Assembly: GCF_001921205.1 (NCBI RefSeq)
Contig: NZ_MSIE01000027.1
Span: 36,585 to 100,584 of the forward strand
DNA length: 64,000 bases
Direction: 5' to 3'
DNA from: Actinophytocola xanthii
Lineage (GTDB): Bacteria; Actinomycetota; Actinomycetes; Mycobacteriales; Pseudonocardiaceae
The notes beneath the pieces are model-generated. The model was not told where the DNA came from. It was given only the letters and a program-made list of their open reading frames with translations, and searched no databases. Within the stretch, counting starts at the first letter, position 1. Each line of letters starts with the position of its first letter. Shown in pieces: positions 35,694-44,185 of the stretch. The position numbers and the translations under genes are program-made.

Positions 35694-37147
35694 CGAACTC
35701 GATCAGGGCCGAGTGGACCAAGTTCCGCACCGTCCGCGGCTGGGTCATCGGCCTGCTCACAGCGATCCCACTGACCGTCCTGATCGGACTTCTGGGTCCG
35801 CTCGGCAGCAGCTTCGACTGCGCTGGTCCCAACGGAGCGCAGTGCCGCGGCAACACCCCGCCCATCGGACCGGACGGCACGCCGGTGTTCGACACGTTCT
35901 ACTTCGTACACCGGACCCTCACCGGCGACGGCAGCGTCACAGCGCGGGTCGGCGCGCTCCGGGACGCCGAACCCTGGGCCAAGGCCGGCCTGCTCCTCAA
36001 AGAGGGCACCACAAGCGGCTCGCGGTACGCGGCGGTGCTGCTCACCGGCGGCCACGGCGTGCGCATGCAGTACGACTTCACCGAGGACATCGCCGGCCCG
36101 TCGCCCGACGAGGACAGACAGTGGCTCCGACTCACCCGAGAGGGAACCACGCTGACCGGCGAGACCTCCTCGGACGGGCGGCGCTGGAGCACGGTCGGCA
36201 CCGTCCGGCTCGACTTCGGCGAGCGGGTCGAGCTCGGCATGTTCGTCTCCTCACCGCAGCACCTCGAGACCAGCAACACCTTCGGCGGCCGGTTGGACAG
36301 GGGCGCCCCGACCGTCGCCACCACCAGCTTCGACCAGGTGCGCACCACCGGCGCCGCGGCGGAGGACTGGCGCGGCACTGCCGTCGGCATCGACCCGGCA
36401 CGCGAGCACGAGGTCGGCTTCACCGACGACGGCGGCGACCTCACGATCACCGGGACCGGCGACATCGCCCCGATTCCCGCCTCGGCCGGAAGCCTCGGCA
36501 AGACCGCGGAGAACGCGCTGGTCGGCGCGTTCGCGGGGCTGGTCGCGGTGCTCGTCGTCGCCGCCCTGTTCGCGACGAGCGAGTACCGGCGCGGCATCAT
36601 CCGCACCAGCTTCACCGCGAACCCGCGCCGGGGTCAGCTACTCGCCGCGAAGGCCGTCGTCGTCGGCGGGTTGTCGTTCGTGGTCGGGGCCGTCTCCTCG
36701 GCGCTGGCGCTCCCGCTCGTCGAGCGGGCCGAGCTGGCGGAGGGCTTCTTCCAGCACCCGACAACGTGGCTCACCGAGCTGCGCCTGGTGCTGGGTACGG
36801 GCCTGCTGTTCGCGGTGGCCGCCGTGCTCGCGGTCGCGCTCGGCATGTTCCTGCGGCGCGGTGCCCTCACCGTCACAGCGGTCGTCGTGGGCGTCGTCCT
36901 TCCCTACCTGCTGGCTGTCGCGTCGGTCCTGCCGACGGGGCCCGCCGAGGTGCTGGTCACCGTCACCCCGGCCGCGGCGTTCGCCATCCAGCAGAGCGTT
37001 GAGGAGTACCCGCAGGTCGCCGCGAGCTACACGCCCGCGGACGGCTACTTCCCACTGTCCCCGACGGGCGGTCTCGTGGTCCTGTGCGGCTACGCGGCGG
37101 TGGCCGTCGTGCTTGCCGCGATCGCGACCCGCAGGAGGGACGCGTGA
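35690..37147 (+). CDS. ABC permease with inserted concanavalin-like extracellular domain
   Basis: 485 aa. Membrane segment 1 (about 17-38) is followed by a roughly 245-residue soluble region (about 40-285) and then at least five membrane segments (about 290-480). The soluble region reads like a DUF1349/concanavalin-A-like beta-sandwich: WAKAGLLLKEGTTSGSRYAA, RQWLRLTREGTTLTGETSSD, RVELGMFVSSPQHL. By topology it should face outside and could bind a carbohydrate or envelope ligand. The membrane part (SEYRRGIIRTSFTANPRRGQ) is of the ABC-2 type. Starts at GTG overlapping the ATPase stop. Confidence 0.88.
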   Translation: MTNSIRAEWTKFRTVRGWVIGLLTAIPLTVLIGLLGPLGSSFDCAGPNGAQCRGNTPPIGPDGTPVFDTFYFVHRTLTGDGSVTARVGALRDAEPWAKAGLLLKEGTTSGSRYAAVLLTGGHGVRMQYDFTEDIAGPSPDEDRQWLRLTREGTTLTGETSSDGRRWSTVGTVRLDFGERVELGMFVSSPQHLETSNTFGGRLDRGAPTVATTSFDQVRTTGAAAEDWRGTAVGIDPAREHEVGFTDDGGDLTITGTGDIAPIPASAGSLGKTAENALVGAFAGLVAVLVVAALFATSEYRRGIIRTSFTANPRRGQLLAAKAVVVGGLSFVVGAVSSALALPLVERAELAEGFFQHPTTWLTELRLVLGTGLLFAVAAVLAVALGMFLRRGALTVTAVVVGVVLPYLLAVASVLPTGPAEVLVTVTPAAAFAIQQSVEEYPQVAASYTPADGYFPLSPTGGLVVLCGYAAVAVVLAAIATRRRDA

Positions 37148-37875
37148 GCGCGCTGCACGCGGAGTGGACGAAGGCGTGGACGGTCCCCGGCACCGCCTGG
37201 CTGCTCGCCGGCGTCGTCACGCTCACCCCGCTGCTCGGCGTCCTCGCCGCGAGCTCCATGGCCGAGGGCGGCGACCCGGCGAGGACGAGCCTGCTCGGCG
37301 TGACACTGGGGCAGGCGGCGGTGGTGGGCCTCGCCGTGGCGACCGTGAGCGGCGAGTACGGCACGGGCATGATCCGCACGACGCTGACCGCCGTGCCCCG
37401 TCGGCTGGCCGTCCTGCGGGCGAAGGCGTTCCTGGTCTGCATGCTCACGGTGGCCGGGGGGACTGCCGCGGTCGGCGCCTCGGTTGCGGCGGGCGACGCC
37501 CTGCTGCCGGAGGGCCTGTCGATCGCCCAGGGGCCGGTGCTGCGCGCCGCCGTGGGGTCGGTGCTGTACCTGGCGCTGGTCGGGTTGCTGGGCGTCGGTG
37601 TCGCCGCCCTCGTCCGCGACGCCGCCACCGCCGTCGGTCTGGTGCTCGGCCTGCTGTTCCTGACGCCGATCGTCGCCTCGCTGGTCTCGGACCCGGACTG
37701 GCGTGAGCGGCTGCTGGAGTGGAGCCCGATGACCGCGGGCCTGGCGGTCCAGGCCACGGTCGACCTGGGGAGCCAGCCGATCGGGCCCTGGCAGGGCCTG
37801 GGGGTGCTGGCGGCCTGGGCCTCGGCCGCGCTGCTGGCCGGTGCGGCCGCCCTGCGGCTGCGGGACGCGTCCTAG
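37144..37875 (+). CDS. ABC transporter permease, second subunit
   Basis: 243-aa ABC-2 type membrane protein with about six helices; it shares the amphipathic start (LHAEWTKAWTVPGTAWLL) and the SGEYGTGMIRTTLTAVPRR motif with the preceding permease but lacks its extracellular domain, so the two look like diverged duplicates forming a heterodimer. GTG start overlaps the previous stop; its own stop overlaps the convergent DUF4396 gene by 4 bp. Confidence 0.9.
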   Translation: MSALHAEWTKAWTVPGTAWLLAGVVTLTPLLGVLAASSMAEGGDPARTSLLGVTLGQAAVVGLAVATVSGEYGTGMIRTTLTAVPRRLAVLRAKAFLVCMLTVAGGTAAVGASVAAGDALLPEGLSIAQGPVLRAAVGSVLYLALVGLLGVGVAALVRDAATAVGLVLGLLFLTPIVASLVSDPDWRERLLEWSPMTAGLAVQATVDLGSQPIGPWQGLGVLAAWASAALLAGAAALRLRDAS

Positions 37876-38321
37876 TGGTGGGTGTGGTGGTACTGGTGCA
37901 CCACGGCGTGGCCCTTGCCCCGGCCGATCAGCCACTTGTTCACCGGGACCGTCACCACGAAAGCCACCGCGAACGCGATCGCGAGGCTCACCCAGAACAG
38001 CACCGACAGCGGACCGGCCGCCATCGCGCCGGGGATCAGCACCATGATCGCGTTGTCGACGACCTCCATGACGGTGATCGAGAGCGTGTCGGCGGCGAGG
38101 GTGACCGACAGGGCGGCGCCGAAGGCCAGGCCGGCGCGCAGCACCGGGCGGATGGTCAGCGAGTAGCCGAACAGGAACGCGAGCGCGACCGAGAGGACCA
38201 CCGTCGGCACGGTGGACCAGCCCAACGACGTTCCGATGACCATTCCGAGGACCTCGCCGATCGCGCAGCCGGTGAGGCAGTGCAGCGTCGCGCTGACGGC
38301 CGACTTCCATTGTTCGTTCAT
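37872..38321 (-). CDS. DUF4396 family membrane protein with His-rich C-terminus
   Basis: 149 aa, about four membrane helices, typical DUF4396 start (SATLHCLTGCAIGEVLGMVI with a Cys-x3-Cys spacing that could bind metal) and a C-terminal HQYHHTHH cluster. The gene's promoter carries a CsoR/RcnR-like operator, so a role in copper or other metal handling is a reasonable inference; no biochemical function is established to my knowledge. The ATG lies 7 nt after the -10 box, so the mRNA is leaderless. Confidence 0.82.
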   Translation of the reverse strand: MNEQWKSAVSATLHCLTGCAIGEVLGMVIGTSLGWSTVPTVVLSVALAFLFGYSLTIRPVLRAGLAFGAALSVTLAADTLSITVMEVVDNAIMVLIPGAMAAGPLSVLFWVSLAIAFAVAFVVTVPVNKWLIGRGKGHAVVHQYHHTHH

Positions 38322-38328
38322 ACCGCTG

Positions 38329-38357
38329 ACTTTATACCCCTATGGGGTATGTGGCAA
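38329..38357 (-). promoter_or_regulatory. DUF4396 promoter with CsoR/RcnR-like operator in its spacer
   Basis: On the minus strand TTGCCA (38357-38352) and TAAAGT (38334-38329) are 17 bp apart, and the -10 ends 7 nt before the ATG. The inverted repeat ATACCCC-TAT-GGGGTAT (38334-38350) fills the spacer almost exactly. Its A/T-flanked C-run/G-run pattern is that of CsoR/RcnR/FrmR family sites. Repression relieved by metal is expected; no such repressor gene is in the window. Confidence 0.75.
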
Positions 38358-38358
38358 C

Positions 38359-38389
38359 TTGACCTGGAGCGCGCTCCAGCAGCTAGGTT
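38359..38389 (+). promoter_or_regulatory. MerR-type promoter of the aldo/keto reductase gene
   Basis: TTGACC (38359-38364) and TAGGTT (38384-38389) are separated by 19 bp, the over-long spacer typical of MerR-activated promoters, and a perfect 16-bp palindrome CTGGAGCGCGCTCCAG (38364-38379) sits between them. A MerR-family activator should bind and untwist the spacer. Its -35 starts 1 bp from the -35 of the divergent DUF4396 promoter. Confidence 0.75.
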
Positions 38390-38418
38390 CTCGCGCAGCC
38401 GTAGGGAAAGGAGCCCAG

Positions 38419-39474
38419 ATGCGCCACCGCACGCTCGGCGGGACCGGCATCGAGGTCAGCGTCCACTGCCTCGGGACGATGATGTTCGGAGCGGTCGGCA
38501 ACCCCGACCACGACGACTGCGTCCGCATCGTGCACGCCGCGCTCGACGCGGGGATCACCATGGTCGACACCGCCGACATGTACTCCGCCGGCGAGTCCGA
38601 GGTGATCGTCGGCAAGGCGCTCGAGGGGCGGCGCGACGACGTGGTGCTCGCGACCAAGGTGCACTTCCCCATGGGCGAGGGCCCGAACCGGGGCGGGAAC
38701 TCGCGGCGCTGGATCGTCCGGGAGGTCGAGGAGAGCCTGCGTCGGCTGCGCACCGACTGGATCGACCTGTACCAGGTTCACCGGCCCGACCACCGCACCG
38801 ACATCGAGGAGACGCTCTCCGCCCTCACCGACCTGGTGCGACAGGGGAAGATCCGCGCGTTCGGCTGCTCGGCGTTCCCGGCCGAGGACATCGTCGAGGC
38901 GCACCACGTCTCGCTCGCGCGGGGCCTGCACCGCTTCCGCACCGAGCAGCCGCCCTACTCGCTGCTGGCCAGGGGGGTCGAGCGCGCCGTGCTGCCGACC
39001 TGCCAGCGGCTGGGAATGGGCGTGCTGGTGTGGAGCCCGCTCGCGTCGGGGTTCCTCTCCGGCAGGGTCCGCCGCGGCCGCCCGGTCGACCTCACCGCCG
39101 GCCGGGCCGGCCTGACACCCGGCCGGTTCGACGAGTCGATCCCGGCCAACGCCGCGAAGTTCGAGGCGCTCGAGCGGCTGGTCGAGCTCGCCGCCGACCT
39201 CGGCGTCACGCTGCCGGAGCTGGCGGTGGCGTTCAGCGCGGCCCACCCCGCGGTCACCTCGGTGATCATCGGCCCACGCACGATGGAGCAGCTCACGGCG
39301 ACGCTCGCGGGCGCGGCGCTCACCCTCGACGACGCGACGCTCGACCGGATCGACGAGATCGTGCCGCCGGGTACCGACCTCTACCGGGCCGACGGGGCGT
39401 GGCTGCCCCCGTCGCTGGCCGAACCAGCGCGGCGCCGCCGCCCGGTGACCGACCGCGCGGCGGCGACGGGGTGA
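38419..39474 (+). CDS. Aldo/keto reductase
   Basis: 351-aa NADPH-dependent reductase of the AKR superfamily. The catalytic tetrad is present: D50, Y55 (DTADMY), K80 (LATKVHF) and H121 (YQVHRPD). Overall it resembles the YghZ/Tas group acting on small aldehydes. AAGGAG (38408-38413) stands 5 nt before ATG 38419. The MerR-type promoter suggests induction by an electrophile, oxidant or metal. The Arg-rich C-terminal end (RRRRPVTDRAAATG) extends past the barrel. Confidence 0.92.
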   Translation: MRHRTLGGTGIEVSVHCLGTMMFGAVGNPDHDDCVRIVHAALDAGITMVDTADMYSAGESEVIVGKALEGRRDDVVLATKVHFPMGEGPNRGGNSRRWIVREVEESLRRLRTDWIDLYQVHRPDHRTDIEETLSALTDLVRQGKIRAFGCSAFPAEDIVEAHHVSLARGLHRFRTEQPPYSLLARGVERAVLPTCQRLGMGVLVWSPLASGFLSGRVRRGRPVDLTAGRAGLTPGRFDESIPANAAKFEALERLVELAADLGVTLPELAVAFSAAHPAVTSVIIGPRTMEQLTATLAGAALTLDDATLDRIDEIVPPGTDLYRADGAWLPPSLAEPARRRRPVTDRAAATG

Positions 39475-39478
39475 GGGC

Positions 39479-40300
39479 TCAGTCGGCCTTGCGGAAGCGG
39501 GCGTCGAAGAAGCTGAACGCCGCGAACGCGGTCAGGCCGGCGGCGACCAGGAACAGCAGCACGGTGCCGAACGGTTGGGCGGCGAGCGTGCGCAGTGCCG
39601 CGTCCAGGCCGGTGGCCTTCTTCGGTTGCGCCTGGACGGCGGCCACGATGAGCAGCACACCCGCCCCGCCGTAGACCGCGCCCAGAGCGGTGTAACCGAC
39701 CTGGCCGAGCCGGGTCGCGGCCGTCCGCGTCGTCCGGCTCGTCCCGGCCAGGTCGAGCTCGCGGCAGAAGCGCTTGGCCAGGCCGTGCCGGGCGATCAGC
39801 AGCGCGGCGAGCACGACCAGCACGCCGAGCGCGATGACCACCGGCTTGCCCCAGGACTTGGTCAGCAGCCCGCCGACCAGGCCCTGCTGGGCGGTGTCGG
39901 TGGACGAGGCCGAGGAGCCGCCGGCGATCTTGGCGGCGCTGTAGGCGAGGTAGCCGAACAGGACAGCCTCGCCGAGGTTCATGGCCCGCAGCAGCAGGTC
40001 CGCACGGTTGGCGCGGGTGCCGAACACCGCCTCGGCCAGCTGCCAGAGCGCGCTGACGCCCAGCCCGACGGCGATCAGCCACAGCAGCACGTCGCCGCCG
40101 GTGTTCTTCGCGATCGACTGGAGCGCACCGGACTTGTCGGCTCCGCCGGCCCCGCCCGCGGGCGGGTCACCGGTCGCGACCTGCACGGCGAGGTACGCGA
40201 CGAGCAGGTGGACCACACCGTAGATCACCAGGCCGATGCGGGCCACGGCCTGCAACGGCCGGCTCTTCGCCACCTTCTCCGGGGCGTCCGCCGCCTTCAT
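39479..40300 (-). CDS. DUF1206 family membrane protein
   Basis: 273 aa with six predicted helices arranged as three similar two-helix repeats (for example IGLVIYGVVHLLVAYLAV, MNLGEAVLFGYLAYSAAKI, QVGYTALGAVYGGAGVLLI), the pattern of DUF1206. ATG 40300 has GAGG 5 nt upstream; longer in-frame starts are not conserved. Function unknown. It converges with the aldo/keto reductase gene with 4 bp between them. Confidence 0.85.
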   Translation of the reverse strand: MKAADAPEKVAKSRPLQAVARIGLVIYGVVHLLVAYLAVQVATGDPPAGGAGGADKSGALQSIAKNTGGDVLLWLIAVGLGVSALWQLAEAVFGTRANRADLLLRAMNLGEAVLFGYLAYSAAKIAGGSSASSTDTAQQGLVGGLLTKSWGKPVVIALGVLVVLAALLIARHGLAKRFCRELDLAGTSRTTRTAATRLGQVGYTALGAVYGGAGVLLIVAAVQAQPKKATGLDAALRTLAAQPFGTVLLFLVAAGLTAFAAFSFFDARFRKAD

Positions 40301-40358
40301 GAGGACCTCACGGGGAACAACGCTATCCGCGGCCCGCCGTCGCCGCACAACGTGCCGA

Positions 40359-41111
40359 TCAGGCGTAGCGGAGACCGGCGTAGCTCGCGGCCGCCTCGGC
40401 GAAGCGGTCCAGAACCAGGTCGGCGAGCAGCGGGTCCGGACCGAGCGGTTCGGCGAGGACCACGTCCGGGTCGGCGGCGCGGGCCAACGCGGCGACCCGG
40501 TCGGGCAGCCGGCCGGGCGCCAGGAACCAGGACGCGACGGCCAATCGCCGGGCGCCGGCGGCGCGGAGCAGCTCCACCGCGGCCGGCACGTCGGGCCGGG
40601 CGGCGCTGGCGAAGGCCGCTGTGACACCGGCCCAGCCCAACGAGCCGGCCCACTCCGCCGCCACCGCGGCCACGACCGCGTTCGCCGGAGCGTGTGAGGA
40701 GCCCGCGCCGGCGAGGACCACGCCTAGCCCGTCCTCGCCGGGGTACGCGCCGGCCTGGGCCAGGCGGCGCAGGGCGAGCGCGGGCAGCCGGGGATCGGGG
40801 CCGAGCACACCGGACACCGCGACCGACAGGCGCGGCAGCCGTGCCGTGGCCTCGGCCACCAGGGCGGGGAGGTCCACCCTGGCGTGGAAGGCCGTGCCGA
40901 GCAGCAGCGGCACGACGACGACGTCGCGGTGGCCCTCGCGGTGCAGCGCGGTCAGCACGTCGGGCAGCCGCGGCGCGGACAGGTCGAGGAACGCCGCCCG
41001 CACGTCCAGCTCCGGGGCGCGCAGGCGGAGCACCTCCACCAGCGCGGAGACGGTGGCCGCGCTGCGGGGGTCGCGGCTGCCGTGTGCGACGGCGACGAGC
41101 GGTGGCGCCAT
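40359..41111 (-). CDS. Sirohydrochlorin ferrochelatase-like protein (CbiX family)
   Basis: 250-aa chelatase with the family's N-terminal metal-binding His10 in VAHGSRDPRSA and a second half repeating the fold (VLAGAGSSHAPANA). It would insert iron into sirohydrochlorin to make siroheme, the cofactor of the sulfite reductase encoded at the head of this operon. ATG overlaps the cysN stop (TGATG on the minus strand). Cobalt insertion for cobalamin is the alternative, but the sulfur operon argues for siroheme. Confidence 0.87.
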   Translation of the reverse strand: MAPPLVAVAHGSRDPRSAATVSALVEVLRLRAPELDVRAAFLDLSAPRLPDVLTALHREGHRDVVVVPLLLGTAFHARVDLPALVAEATARLPRLSVAVSGVLGPDPRLPALALRRLAQAGAYPGEDGLGVVLAGAGSSHAPANAVVAAVAAEWAGSLGWAGVTAAFASAARPDVPAAVELLRAAGARRLAVASWFLAPGRLPDRVAALARAADPDVVLAEPLGPDPLLADLVLDRFAEAAASYAGLRYA

Positions 41112-42388
41112 CAGCTCGTGCCCAGCACGGGAAGCGGCGCGCCGACGAGACCCGCTGCCAGCGTCGTGCCGTCGCCCGGGTCGATCACCAGGAACGCGCC
41201 GGTGCGCCCGTGCGTGCGGTACTCGTCGACCGGCACCGGCTCCGCCGTGCGCACCGAGACCTGACCGATCTCGTTGAGCGCCAACGACTCCGGGTACTCG
41301 GTCGTGGACAGCTTCTGCTCGTCGAAGCGCGTGCGCAGCTCGCCGACGATCGCCGGCACGGTGCGGGCGCCGTGTTTGACCAGCACCCGCGCGCCCGGGC
41401 GCAGCGGCTTGTCGGCGAGCCAGGCCAGCGTCGCGTCCAGCTCGTCGGTGAGCACCGGCGGGTCGTCCGCGGCCGCGAGCAGGTCGCCCCGGGAGATGTC
41501 GATCTCGTGCTCGAGCAACAGGGTCACCGAGGCGCCCGCGACGGCCTCGGCCAGCTCCCCGTCGCGGGTGTCGATCCGGGCCACCCGGGTGCGTGAGCCG
41601 CCGGGCAGCACGACGACCTCCTCACCCAGCCGGACGGTGCCGGCCGCGACCTGGCCGGCGTAGCCGCGGTAGTCCGGGTGCTCGGGTGTGCGCGGGCGGA
41701 TCACGTACTGCACGGGGAAGCGGAACGGGGCCTCGTGCGGGTCCGGCTCCACCGGCACCGTCTCCAGGTGCTCGAGCAGGGTCGGGCCGGTGTACCAGGG
41801 CGTGCGGTCCGAGACGTCGACCACGTTGTCACCGACCAGCGCGGAGACCGGGATCGTGCGGACGGTGTCGGAGGTGTAGCCCAGTGCCGCGGCGTAGGTG
41901 GCGAACTCCTTCGCGATCACCTCGAACGTGCCCTGGTCGTACTCCGTCAGGTCGATCTTGTTCACCGCGAGCACCAGCCGCGGCACCCCCAGCAGCGCGA
42001 GAACCGCGGCGTGCCGCCGAGTCTGCTCGACCACACCCTTGCGCGCGTCCACGAGCAGGATCGCGAGCTGCGCGGTGGAGGCTCCGGTCACCGTGTTGCG
42101 GGTGTACTGGACGTGGCCGGGGGTGTCGGCCAGGACGAAGGTCCGCCGCGGGGTGGCGAAGTAGCGGTACGCGACGTCGATGGTGATGCCCTGCTCCCGC
42201 TCCGAGCGCAGTCCGTCCACCAGCAACGACAAGTCCGGAGTAGACAGTCCTTTGTCGACGCTCGCCCGGTGTACGGCGTCCAGCTGGTCGGCCAGGACGG
42301 ACTTGGTGTCGTACAGCAGGCGCCCCACCAGGGTGGACTTTCCGTCGTCGACGCTGCCGGCCGTCGCGAGCCGGAGCAGGTCGCCCAT
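41111..42388 (-). CDS. cysN: Sulfate adenylyltransferase subunit 1 (GTPase)
   Basis: 425-aa GTPase subunit that drives APS formation by CysD. G1 AGSVDDGKST at 10-19, G3 DTPGHVQY, G4 NKID, followed by translation-factor-like beta-barrel domains. There is no fused APS kinase (CysC) domain, and none is encoded nearby, fitting direct reduction of APS by the adjacent CysH. Start ATG 42388 overlaps the cysD stop. Confidence 0.95.
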   Translation of the reverse strand: MGDLLRLATAGSVDDGKSTLVGRLLYDTKSVLADQLDAVHRASVDKGLSTPDLSLLVDGLRSEREQGITIDVAYRYFATPRRTFVLADTPGHVQYTRNTVTGASTAQLAILLVDARKGVVEQTRRHAAVLALLGVPRLVLAVNKIDLTEYDQGTFEVIAKEFATYAAALGYTSDTVRTIPVSALVGDNVVDVSDRTPWYTGPTLLEHLETVPVEPDPHEAPFRFPVQYVIRPRTPEHPDYRGYAGQVAAGTVRLGEEVVVLPGGSRTRVARIDTRDGELAEAVAGASVTLLLEHEIDISRGDLLAAADDPPVLTDELDATLAWLADKPLRPGARVLVKHGARTVPAIVGELRTRFDEQKLSTTEYPESLALNEIGQVSVRTAEPVPVDEYRTHGRTGAFLVIDPGDGTTLAAGLVGAPLPVLGTS

Positions 42389-43320
42389 CAGAAGTAGCCC
42401 TCCCGCTTGCGGTCCTCCATCGCTGCCTCGCTCAGCCGGTCGTCGGCGCGGGTGGCCCCACGCTCGGTCAGCCGGCTCGCCCCGACCTCCGCGATCACCT
42501 CGTCCAGCGTCGACGCGGTGGACGCCACGGCGCCGGTGCAGGAGCCGTCGCCCACCGTGCGGTAGCGGACCGTCCTGCGCTCCACGGTCTCGCCCTCGCG
42601 GGGCCCACCCCAGGGCCCGGCGGTCAGCCACATCCCGTCGCGGAGGTACACCTCGCGCTCGTGCGCGTAGTAGATCGACGGCAGCTCGATGTCCTCGCGT
42701 GCGATGTAGCGCCACACGTCGAGCTCGGTCCAGTTCGACAGCGGGAACACCCGCACATGCTCGCCCGGGCGGTGCCGGCCGTTGTAGAGGTTCCACAGCT
42801 CCGGGCGCTGCCGGCGCGGCTCCCACTGCCCGAACGCGTTGCGCAGGCTGAAGATCCGCTCCTTGGCCCTGGCCCGCTCCTCGTCCCGGCGCCCGCCGCC
42901 GAACACCGCGTCGAACCGGTGCTCGCCGATCGTGTCGAGCAGCGGCACCGTCTGCAGTGGGTTGCGCGTGCCGTCCGGGCGCTCGGCGAGCCGGCCGTCG
43001 TCGATCCAGTCCTGCACGCGCGCGACGACCAGCCGCAGCCCGTACCGCGCCACCACGCGGTCGCGGAACTCGATGACCTCGTCGAAGTTGTGCCCGGTGT
43101 CCACGTGCAGCAGCGGGAAGGGCACCGGCGCCGGCCAGAAGGCCTTCACCGCCAGGTGCAGCAGCACGGTGGAGTCCTTGCCGCCGGAGAACAGGATCAC
43201 CGGCCGGTCGAACTCGCCGGCCACCTCGCGCATGATGTGGATCGCCTCGGACTCCAGGCGGCCCAGGGCGTCGAGGGTGAGCGTCCTCGGTGCGGTCGTG
43301 CGGTCGGCTGTGACTGTCAT
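42388..43320 (-). CDS. cysD: Sulfate adenylyltransferase subunit 2
   Basis: 310-aa ATP pyrophosphatase-type subunit making APS from sulfate and ATP. PP-loop SGGKDS at 45-50 and HVDTGHNFDEVIEFRD; the C-terminal end EDRKREGYF is standard. ATG 43320 overlaps the cysH stop (ATGA). Confidence 0.96.
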   Translation of the reverse strand: MTVTADRTTAPRTLTLDALGRLESEAIHIMREVAGEFDRPVILFSGGKDSTVLLHLAVKAFWPAPVPFPLLHVDTGHNFDEVIEFRDRVVARYGLRLVVARVQDWIDDGRLAERPDGTRNPLQTVPLLDTIGEHRFDAVFGGGRRDEERARAKERIFSLRNAFGQWEPRRQRPELWNLYNGRHRPGEHVRVFPLSNWTELDVWRYIAREDIELPSIYYAHEREVYLRDGMWLTAGPWGGPREGETVERRTVRYRTVGDGSCTGAVASTASTLDEVIAEVGASRLTERGATRADDRLSEAAMEDRKREGYF

Positions 43321-44021
43321 CCGTGCAACCCACATTCGGTCTTGGCCAGGCCGGCCCACCGGCCGCTGCGGGGGTCGGCGCCCGGCAGCGGTTTGGCGGT
43401 GCACGGCGCGCAGCCGATCGACAGGTAACCCTCGGACACCAACGGGTTCTCGAGGATCCCGTTGGCCTGGATGTATGCGTTGAACTCCGCGTCCGACCAG
43501 GCGGCGATCGGGTTCACCTTCACCAGCCCGTTGCGCTCGTCCCAGTCGACGATCGGGGTGTTCGCCCTGGTGGGCGCGTCGACCCGGCGCACGCCGGTGA
43601 CCCACGCCTCGTACCTGGCCAGCGTCCGCCGCAGCGGCACGACCTTGCGCAGGTGGCAGCAGCGGTCCGGGGCCGTCCGGTTCAGCGGGCCGAACTCGGC
43701 CTCCTGGTCGGCGACCGACTGCTCGGCCTCCGCGTTGACGATCCTGATCCGCGGGTAGGTCAGCGCGATCGCGTCGCGGGTCCCGATGGTCTCGGCGAAG
43801 TGGTAGCCGGTCTGCAGGAACAGCACATCGACGTCGGGCCGGGCCCGGACCGCGAGGTCGATCAGCACCGCGTCCTGCATGTTCGACGCGACGATGAACC
43901 GCGGTCCGAACTCGGCCGCGGTCCAGGCCAGCGTCTCCTCGGCCGTCGCGCCGGCCAGGTCGACCGCGGCGCGGCCGGCGAGGGCGGCCAGCTCCTCCGC
44001 CGTTCTGGTCGTGGTGGTCAC
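43317..44021 (-). CDS. cysH: Adenylylsulfate (APS) reductase
   Basis: 234-aa thioredoxin- or glutathione-independent assimilatory reductase converting APS to sulfite. Cys121-Cys122 (DRCCHL) and Cys204-Cys207 (GCAPC) are the [4Fe-4S] ligands that mark APS- rather than PAPS-specific enzymes; catalytic Cys230 lies in the C-terminal ECGLHG. GTG 44021 follows GGAGG by 7 nt and overlaps the stop of the small zinc-ribbon gene. Confidence 0.94.
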   Translation of the reverse strand: MTTTTRTAEELAALAGRAAVDLAGATAEETLAWTAAEFGPRFIVASNMQDAVLIDLAVRARPDVDVLFLQTGYHFAETIGTRDAIALTYPRIRIVNAEAEQSVADQEAEFGPLNRTAPDRCCHLRKVVPLRRTLARYEAWVTGVRRVDAPTRANTPIVDWDERNGLVKVNPIAAWSDAEFNAYIQANGILENPLVSEGYLSIGCAPCTAKPLPGADPRSGRWAGLAKTECGLHG

Positions 44022-44185
44022 GTTGTCGCCTCCGCATGCTCGGTGGCCAGGTTGAGACCGACGAACTTCACGGTGAACACGCGCCGGCAGCCGGTGCACA
44101 GCCAGGCCGCGTGCGACTCCTCCTGCGGGCGAAGGTCCTCGTCGCCGCAGTAGGGGCAGTAGAAGGGGGTGGCGCGCTCGGTCAT
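44018..44185 (-). CDS. Small zinc-ribbon/rubredoxin-like protein of the sulfur operon
   Basis: 55 aa with two knuckles, YCPYCGDEDL and WLCTGCRRVF, spaced about 20 residues apart: a one-metal zinc ribbon or rubredoxin-type site. Sandwiched with 4-bp overlaps between sir and cysH, so it is co-translated with them. Similar small ORFs accompany sir-cysH in other actinomycetes (recollection, not checked). It could be an electron carrier or an assembly or scaffold factor; role unknown. Confidence 0.85.
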   Translation of the reverse strand: MTERATPFYCPYCGDEDLRPQEESHAAWLCTGCRRVFTVKFVGLNLATEHAEATT

